Shown here piece after piece: positions 26,883 through 36,751 of a DNA stretch of 47,107 nucleotides. This DNA comes from an uncultured Ectothiorhodospiraceae bacterium (GTDB lineage: Bacteria > Pseudomonadota > Gammaproteobacteria > Nitrococcales > Nitrococcaceae). Made by a program: the position numbers and the translations under genes. The stretch lies in assembly GCA_913056385.1 (NCBI GenBank), contig CAJXND010000002.1, positions 1 through 47,107 of the forward strand, written 5' to 3'. The notes under the pieces were generated by a model. The model was not told where the DNA came from, did no database searches, and saw nothing but the letters and a program-made list of their open reading frames with translations. Position 1 is the first letter of the stretch; each line of letters begins with the position of its first letter.

Positions 26883-29174
26883 ATGCGAACACGACTGGCG
26901 GCATTCCTGCTGTTTCTGACCGTCGCGACCGGAGCGCAGGCGTTCACGATCGAAGAGATCCGCATTCGGGGCCTGGATCGTATTGCCGAGGGGACCGTGC
27001 TGAACTATTTGCCCCTGGAAGTTGGGGATGAGGTCGATGCGCGCGCCAGTGCGGACGCCGTGGAGGCACTTTTCGACACGGGATTCTTCGATGACGTGGC
27101 GCTGCTGCGTGATAACGACACGCTCATCATCGCGGTGGAGGAGCGGCCGGCGATCGCCCGGATCGAGTTCGTCGGCAATGACGCCGTTGCCAGCGACCGG
27201 TTGCGGGAGGGGCTGACCGCCGCGGGGCTCGGCGAGGGCCAGAGCTTCGACCGCTCGCTACTGGCTACCATCGAGCGTGAGCTCGAACAGCAGTACTTCG
27301 CCCTCGGCTACTATGACGTGGCCGTTGACAGCACGGTCTCGCCGTTGCCGCGTAATCGCATCAGCCTCCGACTGGACATCGAGGAAGGTGAGCCGGCCTC
27401 CGTGCAGCCGGTGCGTTTCATCGGCAATCGGGACTTTGATACCGATCGTCTGCGTGACCGCTTCCAGATGGGGCCGAAACCCTGGTGGGCCTTCCTCTCC
27501 AATCGTGACAAGTACTCCCGTGAGCGGCTCTCCGCCGATCTCCAGCGCCTCCGGGCCTTCTATCGCGATCGCGGGTACGCGGATTTCCGCATCGAATCCA
27601 CTCAGGTCACGATCAGCCCCGACCGTCAGCGCATCCATATCACCGTCAATCTGAATGAGGGGCAGCAGTACACCGTTGGCGATATCGCCCTGGCCGGGAA
27701 TCTGATCTATCCGAGGGAGGAACTTCGTGCCCTCCTCGAGCTGGAGAGCGGCGAGATCTACAACCAGCGCAATATCACCGACACGGTGGAAGCCCTCCGT
27801 GAGAAACTCGGCGAGCGCGGCTACGCCTTCGCGCGCATCAACCCGATCCCGGACTTGCGGGAGGCGGAGCGCATCGTCGATCTGACCTTCTTCGTCGACC
27901 CCGCCGACCGGGTCTATGTCCGGCGCATCCGCATCAGCGGTAACGAAACCACCCGGGATGATGTCATTCGCACGGAGCTCAGGCAGTACGAGGGGACCTG
28001 GCTGTCCACCTCGGATCTGCGCGAGTCGGAGTCGCGCCTCGGCCGGCTCGGCTTCTTCAGCGATGTGAGTATCGACACGCCGCGGGTGCCGGGGACCACC
28101 GATCAGGTGGATGTCGAGGTCAACGCGACGGAACGCCTGTCGGGAAGCCTCCGGGCCGGCGTCGGGTTCGGCTCGGGTGAAGGCGTGATACTCAATCTCG
28201 GCGTCGAGCAGGACAACGTTTTCGGCACCGGTGACCGCGCCGAGTTCGTGGCCAACAGCGACGACGCCGACACGGTTTACCGACTCTCCTATCTGGAGCG
28301 CAACTTCACGATGAGCGGGATTGACCGGCGCTATGCGCTGTCCTTCCGCGACCGCGACGCCGGCGAGGCCGATCTGGCGGATTATGGCCTGAAGACGACC
28401 CGGGCCTCCTATGGCTACCGGATTCCGGTGACCGCCAATGATCGGGTGGGCGCGGATCTGACCTTCGAGGACGTTTCCCTCAGTTTTACCGATCCCACGC
28501 GGATCGAGCAGCGTTTCGTCGACCGCAATGGCACGCGCAACACCAATGTCCTCGCCGATCTCTCCTGGACGCGGGATACCCGAAACTCGGCGGTCTTTCC
28601 CACTCGTGGCGGTCGTCAGAGCACGAGCCTGGAGATCTCGCTGCCCGGGATTTCCGATCTCGAGTATTACCGCCTGACGTATGAACAGTCCCGGTTTTTC
28701 CCGCTGAGCGACCGTTTCACGCTGGCCCTCGATGGGACGCTTTCCTATGGCGATGCGTATGGCACAGGTGAAACGCTGCCGTTCTACGACAATTTCTACG
28801 CAGGTGGTATTCGTACCGTGCGCGGTTTCGAGCTCAATTCCCTGGGTCCCCGCGACGAGAACAACGACCCCACCGGCGGCAATGTGCGGGCGTTGGGACG
28901 CGCGGAGGTTCGCTTCCCGCTGGCCGAGGACGAGGAGGGCAATAACCTGCGGCTGACGAGCTTCATCGACGCGGGCCAGGTATGGGATCGCGAGCACGAG
29001 GACCTCAACGGCTTCACCGGGATCAGCCTGTCCGATGTGCGCTATTCTGCCGGGGTCGGTCTGATCTACTTCTCGCCCATCGGCCCGTTCACCATGAGCG
29101 TGGCGCAGCCGCTCAATGCGGAGTCCGGCGACAAGAAGCAGCCGTTCCAGTTCACCATCGGGGCATCGTTCTGA
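26883..29174 (+). CDS. bamA: Outer membrane protein assembly factor BamA
   Basis: Central subunit of the BAM complex that inserts beta-barrels in the outer membrane. A signal peptide (FLLFLTVATGAQA) ends about residue 21. Five POTRA domains follow (FTIEEIRIRGLDRI begins the first), then a 16-strand barrel with the conserved VRGF motif (IRTVRGFELNSLGP) and a C-terminal Phe (FTIGASF). About 763 residues against 810 in E. coli. I prefer the ATG at 26883 (AAGGG six bases before) over the adjacent one at 26880. The skp start follows the stop with no gap. Confidence 0.97.
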   Translation: MRTRLAAFLLFLTVATGAQAFTIEEIRIRGLDRIAEGTVLNYLPLEVGDEVDARASADAVEALFDTGFFDDVALLRDNDTLIIAVEERPAIARIEFVGNDAVASDRLREGLTAAGLGEGQSFDRSLLATIERELEQQYFALGYYDVAVDSTVSPLPRNRISLRLDIEEGEPASVQPVRFIGNRDFDTDRLRDRFQMGPKPWWAFLSNRDKYSRERLSADLQRLRAFYRDRGYADFRIESTQVTISPDRQRIHITVNLNEGQQYTVGDIALAGNLIYPREELRALLELESGEIYNQRNITDTVEALREKLGERGYAFARINPIPDLREAERIVDLTFFVDPADRVYVRRIRISGNETTRDDVIRTELRQYEGTWLSTSDLRESESRLGRLGFFSDVSIDTPRVPGTTDQVDVEVNATERLSGSLRAGVGFGSGEGVILNLGVEQDNVFGTGDRAEFVANSDDADTVYRLSYLERNFTMSGIDRRYALSFRDRDAGEADLADYGLKTTRASYGYRIPVTANDRVGADLTFEDVSLSFTDPTRIEQRFVDRNGTRNTNVLADLSWTRDTRNSAVFPTRGGRQSTSLEISLPGISDLEYYRLTYEQSRFFPLSDRFTLALDGTLSYGDAYGTGETLPFYDNFYAGGIRTVRGFELNSLGPRDENNDPTGGNVRALGRAEVRFPLAEDEEGNNLRLTSFIDAGQVWDREHEDLNGFTGISLSDVRYSAGVGLIYFSPIGPFTMSVAQPLNAESGDKKQPFQFTIGASF

Positions 29175-29741
29175 ATGAAGCCATTCACGAAGCAAACGGG
29201 ATCGGGGGGCGTTGCGCGACACGTTCTACTGGCGATCGCCCTGTTGTTCGGCAGCCCGGTCGCGCTCGGCCAGGTCAGCGCGAATCTCAATATCGGATAC
29301 GTCAACCCCGGGCGGGTCTCCGATGAGGCGCCACAGGCCGATGCCGCCCGGCAGCGCCTGCAGGAGGAGTTCGCGCCACGGGACGAGGAAATCGTCGCCA
29401 TGCAGGAGGAACTGCGGGCCCTGGAGGATCAGCTCGCCGAACAGCGAATGCGCCTGGACACGGAGGCCGAGCAGGAGTTACAGCGTCAGATCGTGACCCA
29501 GCGCCGACAGATCCAGCGTCAGCAGGAGGCCTTCCGGGAGGATTTCAATCTGCGCCGCAACGAGGCCCTCGGGGATCTCCAGCAGCGTATTCTGCGCGTG
29601 GTCGAGGCATTCGCCGTGGAACAGGGCTACGACCTGGTGGTGAGTGATGGCGTGGTGTTCGCCAGTGACGCGGTGAATATCACCGATCGCATTATCGAGC
29701 GGCTCGAACGGCAGTACGAGCAGCGCAACGGGACGCAGTAA
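29175..29741 (+). CDS. skp: Periplasmic chaperone Skp (OmpH)
   Basis: Holds unfolded outer membrane proteins on their way to BamA. 188 residues. A signal peptide (VLLAIALLFGSPVALG) is followed by the strand NIGYVNPGRV, then a long, charged, Gln/Glu/Arg-rich coiled coil that forms the tentacles of the trimer, and a return strand (VEQGYDLVVSDGVVFASDAVNITD, represented here by YDLVVSDGVVFAS). It starts directly after bamA and precedes lpxD by 13 bases. Confidence 0.93.
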   Translation: MKPFTKQTGSGGVARHVLLAIALLFGSPVALGQVSANLNIGYVNPGRVSDEAPQADAARQRLQEEFAPRDEEIVAMQEELRALEDQLAEQRMRLDTEAEQELQRQIVTQRRQIQRQQEAFREDFNLRRNEALGDLQQRILRVVEAFAVEQGYDLVVSDGVVFASDAVNITDRIIERLERQYEQRNGTQ

Positions 29742-29754
29742 CGGGGTCTGACCG

Positions 29755-30804
29755 GTGACATCGCAGGACTACACGCTCGCCGAGCTGGCGGCGTTCACCG
29801 AAAGCCGGCTCGAGGGGAGTGGCGAGTGCCGCATCCGCGGCGTGGCCCCGTTGGAATCGGCCGGGCCCGACGACATCAGCTTCCTGGCCAACCCCAAATA
29901 CCGGGCGCATCTCGCCGACACCCGCGCCGTCGCTGTCATCCTGCCGGACACGGAGTCGGCGGACGCCTACGATTTTGCGGTCCTGCGGGCCGATAACCCG
30001 TATCTGGTCTTTGCCCGAATTGCGCGGATCCTCAACCCGGTACCCCGCGTGATTCCCGGCGTCCATGCGTCGGCCAGTGTCGCCGCGGGGGCCCGTCTGT
30101 CGGACACCGCGCGGGTGGATGCGCAGGCGGTCGTCGGCGAGGGCACGGTGATCGGTGACCGGTGCCGAATCGGCCCCGGCGTCGTGGTTGGGGATAACGT
30201 GGTCATCGGCGACGACTGCCGCCTCGACGCAAACGCGTCGGTGCTTGACGGCGTCCGGCTGGGCGCCCGCGTCCATATCCTGCCCGGTGCCGTGATCGGC
30301 GGTGAGGGATTCGGCTTCGCGCACGCCGGGGATCACTGGGAACCGGTCCCGCAGCTCGGCAGCGTTGTCATCGGCGATGATGTCTCCATCGGTGCCAATA
30401 CCACTGTCGACCGCGGCTCCCAGGGAGACACGGTGATCGGCAACGGCTGCAAGATCGACAATCTCGTGCAGGTGGCGCACAACGTCCATATCGGCGAGCA
30501 TACGATCATCGCGTCTGGCACCGGCATTTCCGGGAGCACGCGTATCGGGCGATACTGTACGATCGGGGGGTCGGTGGGGTTTGCCGGGCACCTGGAGATC
30601 GCCGACGGCGTGACGTTTACCGGCATGGCGATGGTGATCGGCAACGTGCCCGAGGCTGGCGTCTATTCGTCGGGTATCCCCGCGATGCCAACGCGCGACT
30701 GGCGGCGGAGCGCAGTGCGCTTCCGGCAGCTCGACGAGATGGCGCGCCGGCTCGAGAAACTGGAGAAGGCAATGGAAAACACAAAGGAGCGTGATGAGCA
30801 GTGA
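29755..30804 (+). CDS. lpxD: UDP-3-O-acyl-glucosamine N-acyltransferase LpxD
   Basis: Third step of lipid A synthesis: it adds a 3-hydroxyacyl chain to the 2-amino group. 349 residues, with a GTG start (GGGG precedes). The N-terminal domain (LAELAAFTESRLEGSG, GVAPLESAGPDDISFLANPKY) binds the uracil; the rest is a left-handed beta-helix with the catalytic His242 in LVQVAHNVHIGE and the end block GIPAMPTRDWRRSAVRF. LpxD acts on whatever LpxA and LpxC deliver, so it would have to accept both the normal and the 3-amino substrate if the second LpxA works as proposed. Overlaps fabZ by 11 bases. Confidence 0.97.
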   Translation: MTSQDYTLAELAAFTESRLEGSGECRIRGVAPLESAGPDDISFLANPKYRAHLADTRAVAVILPDTESADAYDFAVLRADNPYLVFARIARILNPVPRVIPGVHASASVAAGARLSDTARVDAQAVVGEGTVIGDRCRIGPGVVVGDNVVIGDDCRLDANASVLDGVRLGARVHILPGAVIGGEGFGFAHAGDHWEPVPQLGSVVIGDDVSIGANTTVDRGSQGDTVIGNGCKIDNLVQVAHNVHIGEHTIIASGTGISGSTRIGRYCTIGGSVGFAGHLEIADGVTFTGMAMVIGNVPEAGVYSSGIPAMPTRDWRRSAVRFRQLDEMARRLEKLEKAMENTKERDEQ

Positions 30805-31278
30805 TCCTTCGCAGCCGGCGGCGGAGCGCGTAATCAATCTGGACGGAATAAAGCGCCGCCTGCCGCATCGCTATCCCTTCCTGCTCATCGACCGTGTCCT
30901 GGATTATTCCCCCGGCGAGTGGTTGCGCGCGGTGAAGAACATCAGCGCCAACGAGCCATGGGCGGCCGGGCATTTCCCCGACCGGGCCATCATGCCCGGC
31001 GTACTCCTCGTCGAGGCCATGGCGCAGGCCTGCGGTTTGCTTGCCTTCGTCACCGACGAGGCTCGAGCTGACACGGAAATGCCGTCAGAAGCGCCGCTCT
31101 TCTATCTTGTCGGGGTGGATGACGCGCGCTTCAAGCAGCCGGTGGAACCGGGTGACAGTCCGCATATGGTGGCTTCGCTGGAACGCGTTGTGCGTGGTAT
31201 CTGGCTGTTCAAGGCGCGGGTCGAGCTGAACGACCGCCTCGTGGCCAGTGCCGGCATTCGCTGCACGATGAGGACGAT

Positions 31279-31282
<4 letters not shown>
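30794..31282 (+). CDS. fabZ: 3-hydroxyacyl-ACP dehydratase FabZ
   Basis: Dehydrates 3-hydroxyacyl-ACP in fatty acid synthesis and so competes with LpxA/LpxD for the same pool. 162 residues, hot-dog fold. Catalytic His60 lies in AAGHFPDRAIMPGVL and Glu74 in LLVEAMAQA, with RRLPHRYPFLLIDRV in front. The ATG at 30794 is preferred over the GTG at 30791 because GGAG (30786-30789) is better spaced. The stop overlaps the GTG start of lpxA (GTGA). Confidence 0.97.
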
Positions 31283-32055
<773 letters not shown>

Positions 32056-32067
32056 GTCGAGGGCCGC

Positions 32068-33207
32068 ATGCGCATCGCACTGGTTGCGGGTGAACCCTCC
32101 GGCGATTATCTCGGCGGCGGCTTGGTCCGGGCGTTATCCCGGCATTATCCGGGGGCGACCTTTGAGGGGATCGGGGGGAGCCACATGACGGCCGCGGGTC
32201 TGGAGACGTTTCATCCGCTCGATGCCCTGTCGGTGATGGGCGTCGCCGAGGTCCTGCGCCATCTGCCGCGGTTGCTTGCCATCCGGCGTGATCTGCGCCG
32301 GCGCTGGATAAGCGATCCCCCGGACGTCTTCATCGGCGTTGATGCACCGGATTTCAATCTCGGTCTGGCCCGCTCGCTGCGCAGCAGCGGGATCCCGACA
32401 CTGCAATACGTGAGCCCGACGGTCTGGGCCTGGCGATCCGGACGGATTCGGCTGATCCGCCAGGCGGTGGACCGCATGCTTTGTATCTACCCGTTCGAGG
32501 ATGCGTTCTTCGCCCGGTCGGGTGTTGATTCGCGTTTCGTCGGCCATCCGCTGGCTGACGAGATCGCCCTGGACACCGATCATCCGGCGGCTCGCGCGTC
32601 GTTCCGGGTGGAAGCCGGCGAGGCCATGGTCGCACTCCTCCCCGGCAGCCGACGCAGCGAGATTCGGCGACTCCTGCCCGTGTTCCTGGAAGTGGCCGAC
32701 CGGGTGGCGGCGGCCCGCCCGGAGAGCCGGTTCGTCATACCCGCCGCGACCCCCGCGTTGCAGGGGATGATCGAGCAGGGCATTGGCGGGCCGACCCGGG
32801 CGGCGAGGGTGGAGGTGATTCCCGGGCAGTCGACGCGGGTGCTGGCTGCGGCCGATGCAGGATTGATCGCATCGGGGACGGCCACCCTGGAGGCCATGCT
32901 GCTGAAATGCCCGTCGGTGATGGCCTACCGGGTCAATGCCATGACCGCGATGCTGGCGCGCCGAAGCCTGCGGATCCCCTTTTTCGCCATGCCCAATCTC
33001 ATGGCGGGCGAGATGCTCATGCCGGAGTTCGTGCAGGACGAGGCCAATGCCGAGGCCATTACACCCGCGATCCTCTCGTTGCTCGACGCACCCCGAAAGC
33101 GGCGGGAAATCGCCGAGCGCTTCGCCGAACTCCACGCCCGGCTCCGGCTCAATGCGAGCGAACAGGCGGCGGCGGGTGTGGCCGGGTTGCTGGCCCGTCG
33201 GGGGTGA
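32068..33207 (+). CDS. lpxB: Lipid-A-disaccharide synthase LpxB
   Basis: GT19 glycosyltransferase that joins lipid X and UDP-diacyl-glucosamine at the inner membrane. 379 residues. Blocks: IALVAGEPSGDYLGGGL, FEGIGGSHMTAAGLE, VFIGVDAPDFNLGLA, YVSPTVWAWRSGRI, LLPGSRRSEI and ASGTATLEAML. It starts 12 bases after lpxA. In Acidithiobacillus the gnnA-gnnB pair lies between lpxA and lpxB; here that pair is just beyond rnhB instead. Confidence 0.97.
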   Translation: MRIALVAGEPSGDYLGGGLVRALSRHYPGATFEGIGGSHMTAAGLETFHPLDALSVMGVAEVLRHLPRLLAIRRDLRRRWISDPPDVFIGVDAPDFNLGLARSLRSSGIPTLQYVSPTVWAWRSGRIRLIRQAVDRMLCIYPFEDAFFARSGVDSRFVGHPLADEIALDTDHPAARASFRVEAGEAMVALLPGSRRSEIRRLLPVFLEVADRVAAARPESRFVIPAATPALQGMIEQGIGGPTRAARVEVIPGQSTRVLAAADAGLIASGTATLEAMLLKCPSVMAYRVNAMTAMLARRSLRIPFFAMPNLMAGEMLMPEFVQDEANAEAITPAILSLLDAPRKRREIAERFAELHARLRLNASEQAAAGVAGLLARRG

Positions 33208-33211
33208 TTGA

Positions 33212-33793
33212 ATGAATGACGGGATTGTCGACGATATCGCCGGCGTTGATGAGGTGGGTCGTGGCCCGCTGGCCGGTCCGGTGGTGGCGGCCGCGGTGCG
33301 GCTCGACCCGGCGGCGGACTGGTCCGGACTGCGTGACTCGAAGCGTCTCTCCGTGCGAAGCCGGGAGCGGCTGGATGTGATGATTCGGGCGCAGTCGCTG
33401 GACTGGCGTATCGGGATGGCCAGCGTCGAGGAAATCGATCATCTGAATATCCGCATGGCCAGTCTGCTTGCGATGCAACGGGCCGTGACGGCGCTGGCGC
33501 CCACGCCGCGGGAGATCCTCGTGGATGGACGGGATATCCCGAGGGTGGCATGCCCGGCGACGGCGGTGGTCGGAGGTGATGACAGCGTTCCCGCGATTGC
33601 GGCGGCCTCCATCATCGCCAAGGTCTATCGCGACCGATGCATTCTCGAACTGCATGACCAGTACCCGGACTACGGGTTCGATCGGCACATGGGATACCCC
33701 ACCGCGCTGCATCGCGAGCGGCTGCAGGCCCTTGGGCCCTGCCCGGCACACCGGCGCTCCTTCGCCCCGGTCCGAAGACTGATCAGCGCCTGA
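33212..33793 (+). CDS. rnhB: Ribonuclease HII
   Basis: Cleaves RNA in RNA-DNA hybrids and starts removal of single ribonucleotides. 193 residues. The acidic active site begins [19 protein letters not shown] (Asp13, Glu14); LRDSKRLS and [20 protein letters not shown] follow, with [11 protein letters not shown] near the end. It starts four bases after lpxB and is the last gene of the long plus-strand operon. Its final 11 bases overlap, tail to tail, the aminotransferase gene on the minus strand, with no terminator between. Confidence 0.97.
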   Translation: MNDGIVDDIAGVDEVGRGPLAGPVVAAAVRLDPAADWSGLRDSKRLSVRSRERLDVMIRAQSLDWRIGMASVEEIDHLNIRMASLLAMQRAVTALAPTPREILVDGRDIPRVACPATAVVGGDDSVPAIAAASIIAKVYRDRCILELHDQYPDYGFDRHMGYPTALHRERLQALGPCPAHRRSFAPVRRLISA

Positions 33794-34922
33794 TTACCTC
33801 GATCACACGCTCGATATCGGCGTCCGGCATCTCCGGGTACATCGGCAGAGAGAGGCAGCGCTCCGCGACCGAATCCGCCACCGGACAACCCGGACCGCTC
33901 GGGTTCATGGTGGTGACCTGATCGGCTCCGCCGAAGGCCGCCTGCTGATGCAGGGGAACGGGGTAGTAGACCGCCGAGGCGATACGCTCGGCCGTCAGTC
34001 GTTCCATGAGCGCTTCACGCCCGGCGCGATCGTCGCAGAGCAACGTGTACTGGTGATAGACATGCTCCCCGTTACCGTCCTCATGGGGCGTGATCAGCCC
34101 CGGCAGGTCGCCGAGTCCCTCACTGTAGCGATGGGCGATCCGACGGCGGGCGGCATTGAATTGGTCGATATGCGGGAGTTTGGCCCGGAGAATGACGGCC
34201 TGGAGCTCGTCGAGCCGGCTGTTGTAGCCGATGCGGTCATGGTAGTACCGGCGACGACTGCCGTGGTTGCGCAGGGCACGCAATTCGCTGGCGATGGCCT
34301 CGTCCCGGGTCGTGACCAGGCCGCCGTCTCCGTAGCCCCCCAGGTTCTTGCTGGGGAAGAAGCTGAATGCCCCGGTGACGCCCAGGCTCCCGGTCATGCT
34401 GCCGTCGATCCCGGCGCCGAATGACTGGGCGCAATCCTCGACCAGCAGCAGGTCATGGTCCTCAGCCAGCCTCTGGAGGCGCGGCATGTCCGCGGGTTGA
34501 CCGAACAGATGGACCGGTACGATGGCACGGGTCCGTGCGCCGATCGCGGCGGCGACGGCCTCCGGGTCGAGGTTGAAGGTCCGCGGATCGATGTCGGCGA
34601 AGACCGGCTGCGCGCCCGTGTAGCAGATCGCCTCGGCCGTGGCGATGAAACTGAACGGCGTGGTGATCACCTCGTCCCCGGGGCCGATACCCGCCCCCAG
34701 CAGGGCGAGATGCAATGCATCGGTGCCCGAGGCGACACCAACGGCATGGGCGCAGCCCAGATAGTCGGCCGCCTCCGCCTCGAACGCCTGGACACCGGGG
34801 CCGAGGATGAAGCGCGCCTCGTCCAGCGCCGTCGCCAGGCCCCGGTCAATGGCATCGCGCACCAGGGGGTACTGCGCCGTCAGATCGACCATGGGGATGG
34901 AGTGGGGGGAGGTGTCGCTCAT
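33783..34922 (-). CDS. gnnB: UDP-3-keto-GlcNAc aminotransferase, GnnB-like (DegT/DnrJ/EryC1)
   Basis: PLP sugar aminotransferase, 379 residues. Motifs: VDLTAQY near the start, [12 protein letters not shown] (65-75), [23 protein letters not shown] (Asp163 to the PLP ring) and the PLP Lys192 in [14 protein letters not shown]. In GnnB of Acidithiobacillus ferrooxidans such an enzyme transfers an amino group from glutamate to C3 of UDP-3-keto-GlcNAc, giving UDP-GlcNAc3N. Its start overlaps the gnnA stop by 4 bases (ATGA). Close relatives (WbpE/WlbC type) make O-antigen diamino sugars, so the GnnB call depends on the lpxA next door. Family certain, exact role probable. Confidence 0.8.
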   Translation of the reverse strand: MSDTSPHSIPMVDLTAQYPLVRDAIDRGLATALDEARFILGPGVQAFEAEAADYLGCAHAVGVASGTDALHLALLGAGIGPGDEVITTPFSFIATAEAICYTGAQPVFADIDPRTFNLDPEAVAAAIGARTRAIVPVHLFGQPADMPRLQRLAEDHDLLLVEDCAQSFGAGIDGSMTGSLGVTGAFSFFPSKNLGGYGDGGLVTTRDEAIASELRALRNHGSRRRYYHDRIGYNSRLDELQAVILRAKLPHIDQFNAARRRIAHRYSEGLGDLPGLITPHEDGNGEHVYHQYTLLCDDRAGREALMERLTAERIASAVYYPVPLHQQAAFGGADQVTTMNPSGPGCPVADSVAERCLSLPMYPEMPDADIERVIEVIRR

Positions 34923-35866
34923 ACGGCATTCCGGTTCAGTTGCTGTCCGATCTCGATGGCGGCCGCCAGGGCCCGTCGGCCATCCCTTCCATCCACCACG
35001 GGCCGGCTGCCCCCGCTGACGGATGCGACGAAGGCACTGATCTCATCGGCGAGGGCATCCCGCCGCTCGATTTCCCGCGTTTCCCGCTCGATCTGCTCCA
35101 TGGTGGGCGGTCCCTGTGCGTCGACACGGCGCCGCTGGATGTCCATGGCACCGGCCTGGAGGTCGAGGGCAAGGTACGCATTGGGCTGAAAGATCCGCAT
35201 CCGGCGCTCTGCCCTGGGACTCACCCGGGATGCGGTGACGTTGGCTATGCAGCCGTCGGCGAAGCGCAGTCGGGCATTGGCGATGTCGATATCGGTGGAA
35301 ATGACCCGCGCACCGCTTGCATCCATCCGCTCCAGCGGGGCCTCAACAAGTTCGAGGATCAGGTCGATGTCGTGGATCATGAGATCGAGCACGACGCTGA
35401 CGTCGGCGCCGCGCGGATTGAATGGTGCGATACGATGGGACTCGATGAAAAGCGGCCGGTGGATCTCCGTCGCCGCCGCGACCATGACCGCATTGAACCG
35501 TTCCAGGTGTCCGACCTGAATGAGACAGCCATTATGGCCGGCGGCCTCGATGAGCTCGTCCGCCTCGGCGAGCGTGGTCGTCATGGGTTTCTCGATGAGC
35601 AGGTGGAGCCCGGCACCGATCAGCTCCAGCGCCATGGCATGATGCAGACGGGTCGGGGTGACCAGGCTCACGGCGTCGACCCGGCCGAACAGTGCCCGGG
35701 GATCGGTCAATGCCTCGCACCCGAGTTCCTCGGCCACGCTCGAGGCCCGATTGGCATCGGCATCCACCACGGCCACGAGGTCGCAATCCGGGTGTGCCGC
35801 GTATTTCTGCGCATGGAAGCGGCCGAGATAGCCGACACCCACGACGGCGGTGCGCAGGCGCCTCAT
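34919..35866 (-). CDS. gnnA: UDP-GlcNAc 3-dehydrogenase, GnnA-like (Gfo/Idh/MocA)
   Basis: NAD-dependent sugar oxidoreductase, 315 residues. Rossmann motif VVGVGYLGRFHAQKY (8-22), LLIEKPM with the family EKP at 92-94, GHLERFNAV (119-127) and MIHDIDLIL with the catalytic-region HDID (165-168). In GnnA an enzyme of this family oxidises the 3-OH of UDP-GlcNAc to a ketone for GnnB. It overlaps its neighbours by 4 bases on each side, so lpxA2-gnnA-gnnB are translated as a unit. An alternative is a WbpB/WlbA-type enzyme acting on the glucuronic acid form; the lpxA partner argues against that. Confidence 0.8.
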   Translation of the reverse strand: MRRLRTAVVGVGYLGRFHAQKYAAHPDCDLVAVVDADANRASSVAEELGCEALTDPRALFGRVDAVSLVTPTRLHHAMALELIGAGLHLLIEKPMTTTLAEADELIEAAGHNGCLIQVGHLERFNAVMVAAATEIHRPLFIESHRIAPFNPRGADVSVVLDLMIHDIDLILELVEAPLERMDASGARVISTDIDIANARLRFADGCIANVTASRVSPRAERRMRIFQPNAYLALDLQAGAMDIQRRRVDAQGPPTMEQIERETREIERRDALADEISAFVASVSGGSRPVVDGRDGRRALAAAIEIGQQLNRNAV

Positions 35867-36648
35867 CGGGTCAGACCCCGGCGGCTGGCGCGGATGAACC
35901 CGGTGAAGCCCTCGATCGCGGGCCCGGTCAGTTGCGGATCCTCACTGATCGCCTCGAGCGCGCTGTCCACCGATTGCCCACGCCGAAAGACCAGGTCGTA
36001 GGCGCGGCGGATGCCCCGGCGCTGATCCATGCCCAGACCGGCCCGCGCCAGGCCGCGGTTGTTCAGGCCACGGAGGCGGGCGCGGTTACCCGCCACCAGG
36101 GTGTAGGGCGCCACGTCCCGCGTGACCACCGCGCCGCCACCCACCATGGCCAGACGGCCGATGTGCACGAACTGGTGGATCCCGCAGACGGCGGATATGT
36201 AGGCCTGGTCGTCGACGTGCACATGACCCGCCAGCTGGCTTGCGTTGGAGATGGTGATCCCGTCGCCGATCCGCCCGTCGTGACCCACATGGCTGTAGGC
36301 CATGAACAGATTGTTGTTGCCCACGCGCGTAACACCGTCCTCCTTGGTGCTTGCCCGATGCACGGTCACGAATTCGCGGAAAGTGTTTCCCGCGCCGATC
36401 TCCAGCGCCGTTGGCTCGCCCTGATAGCCAGTATCCTGCGGCGGCAGGCCGAGCGTGGCATGGGCGGCGACATGGTTGCCCGGGCCCAGGCGAAGCGGGC
36501 CCTCGAGTACGACATGCGGGCCGATGACGCAGTCATCACCAATGGATACGTCCGGGCCGACAATGGCATAGGCGGCGACGCCGCAGCGCTCGCCGATTTC
36601 GGCGCCGTCGTCGATGCAAGCGGTCGGGTGGATACGGGTCTCCTGCAT
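35863..36648 (-). CDS. Second LpxA-type UDP-sugar acyltransferase
   Basis: 261 residues from the ATG at 36648 (MQETRIHPTACIDDG), which lines up with known LpxA starts; an ATG at 36699 is also in frame. It is a full LpxA: beta-helix (IHPTACIDDGAEIGERCGVA), LGLPPQDTGYQGEP, FREFVTVHRAS, His120 and catalytic His123 in YSHVGHDG, GIHQFVHIG, and the C-terminal helical domain. It differs clearly from copy 1: Gly171 at the hydrocarbon-ruler position, and LNNRGLARAG where copy 1 has TNSEGLRRRG in the nucleotide-sugar contact region. Grouped with gnnA-gnnB, it probably puts an amide-linked 3-hydroxyacyl chain on UDP-GlcNAc3N. Substrate is inferred. Confidence 0.9.
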   Translation of the reverse strand: MQETRIHPTACIDDGAEIGERCGVAAYAIVGPDVSIGDDCVIGPHVVLEGPLRLGPGNHVAAHATLGLPPQDTGYQGEPTALEIGAGNTFREFVTVHRASTKEDGVTRVGNNNLFMAYSHVGHDGRIGDGITISNASQLAGHVHVDDQAYISAVCGIHQFVHIGRLAMVGGGAVVTRDVAPYTLVAGNRARLRGLNNRGLARAGLGMDQRRGIRRAYDLVFRRGQSVDSALEAISEDPQLTGPAIEGFTGFIRASRRGLTR

Positions 36649-36751
36649 CCGCGCATGATGGCGGAAACGGTCGATCACGGCCAGTCCACGATCTATCATT
36701 GTGGCGTATTTCGGCGGTACGATTATCGACCTGACCGGCCCGGGAAGGATC
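36649..36751. promoter_or_regulatory. Divergent intergenic region lpxA2 / dnaE
   Basis: About 100 bases must hold promoters in both directions. For dnaE a weak candidate is TTGTGG (36699-36704), 16 bases, GATTAT (36721-36726). For the minus strand no convincing pair was found. A GGAAGGA ribosome site ends 3 bases before dnaE. No repeat or transposon end is visible. Confidence 0.35.

Noticed and set aside
27719-27746. GGAACTT resembling a sigma-E -35 box
   Set aside because: No TCTGA-like -10 follows at 16-17 bases and it lies inside the bamA coding sequence.
27258-29222. Long open frame antisense to bamA
   Set aside because: Mirror of a high-GC coding frame; the protein text is repetitive in charged residues, has no family pattern and bamA is certain.
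33783-35866. Reading gnnA-gnnB as O-antigen diamino-sugar genes (WbpB/WbpE or WlbA/WlbC type)
   Set aside because: Cannot be excluded by motifs alone, but the translationally coupled partner is a full-length LpxA and no other O-antigen gene is near.
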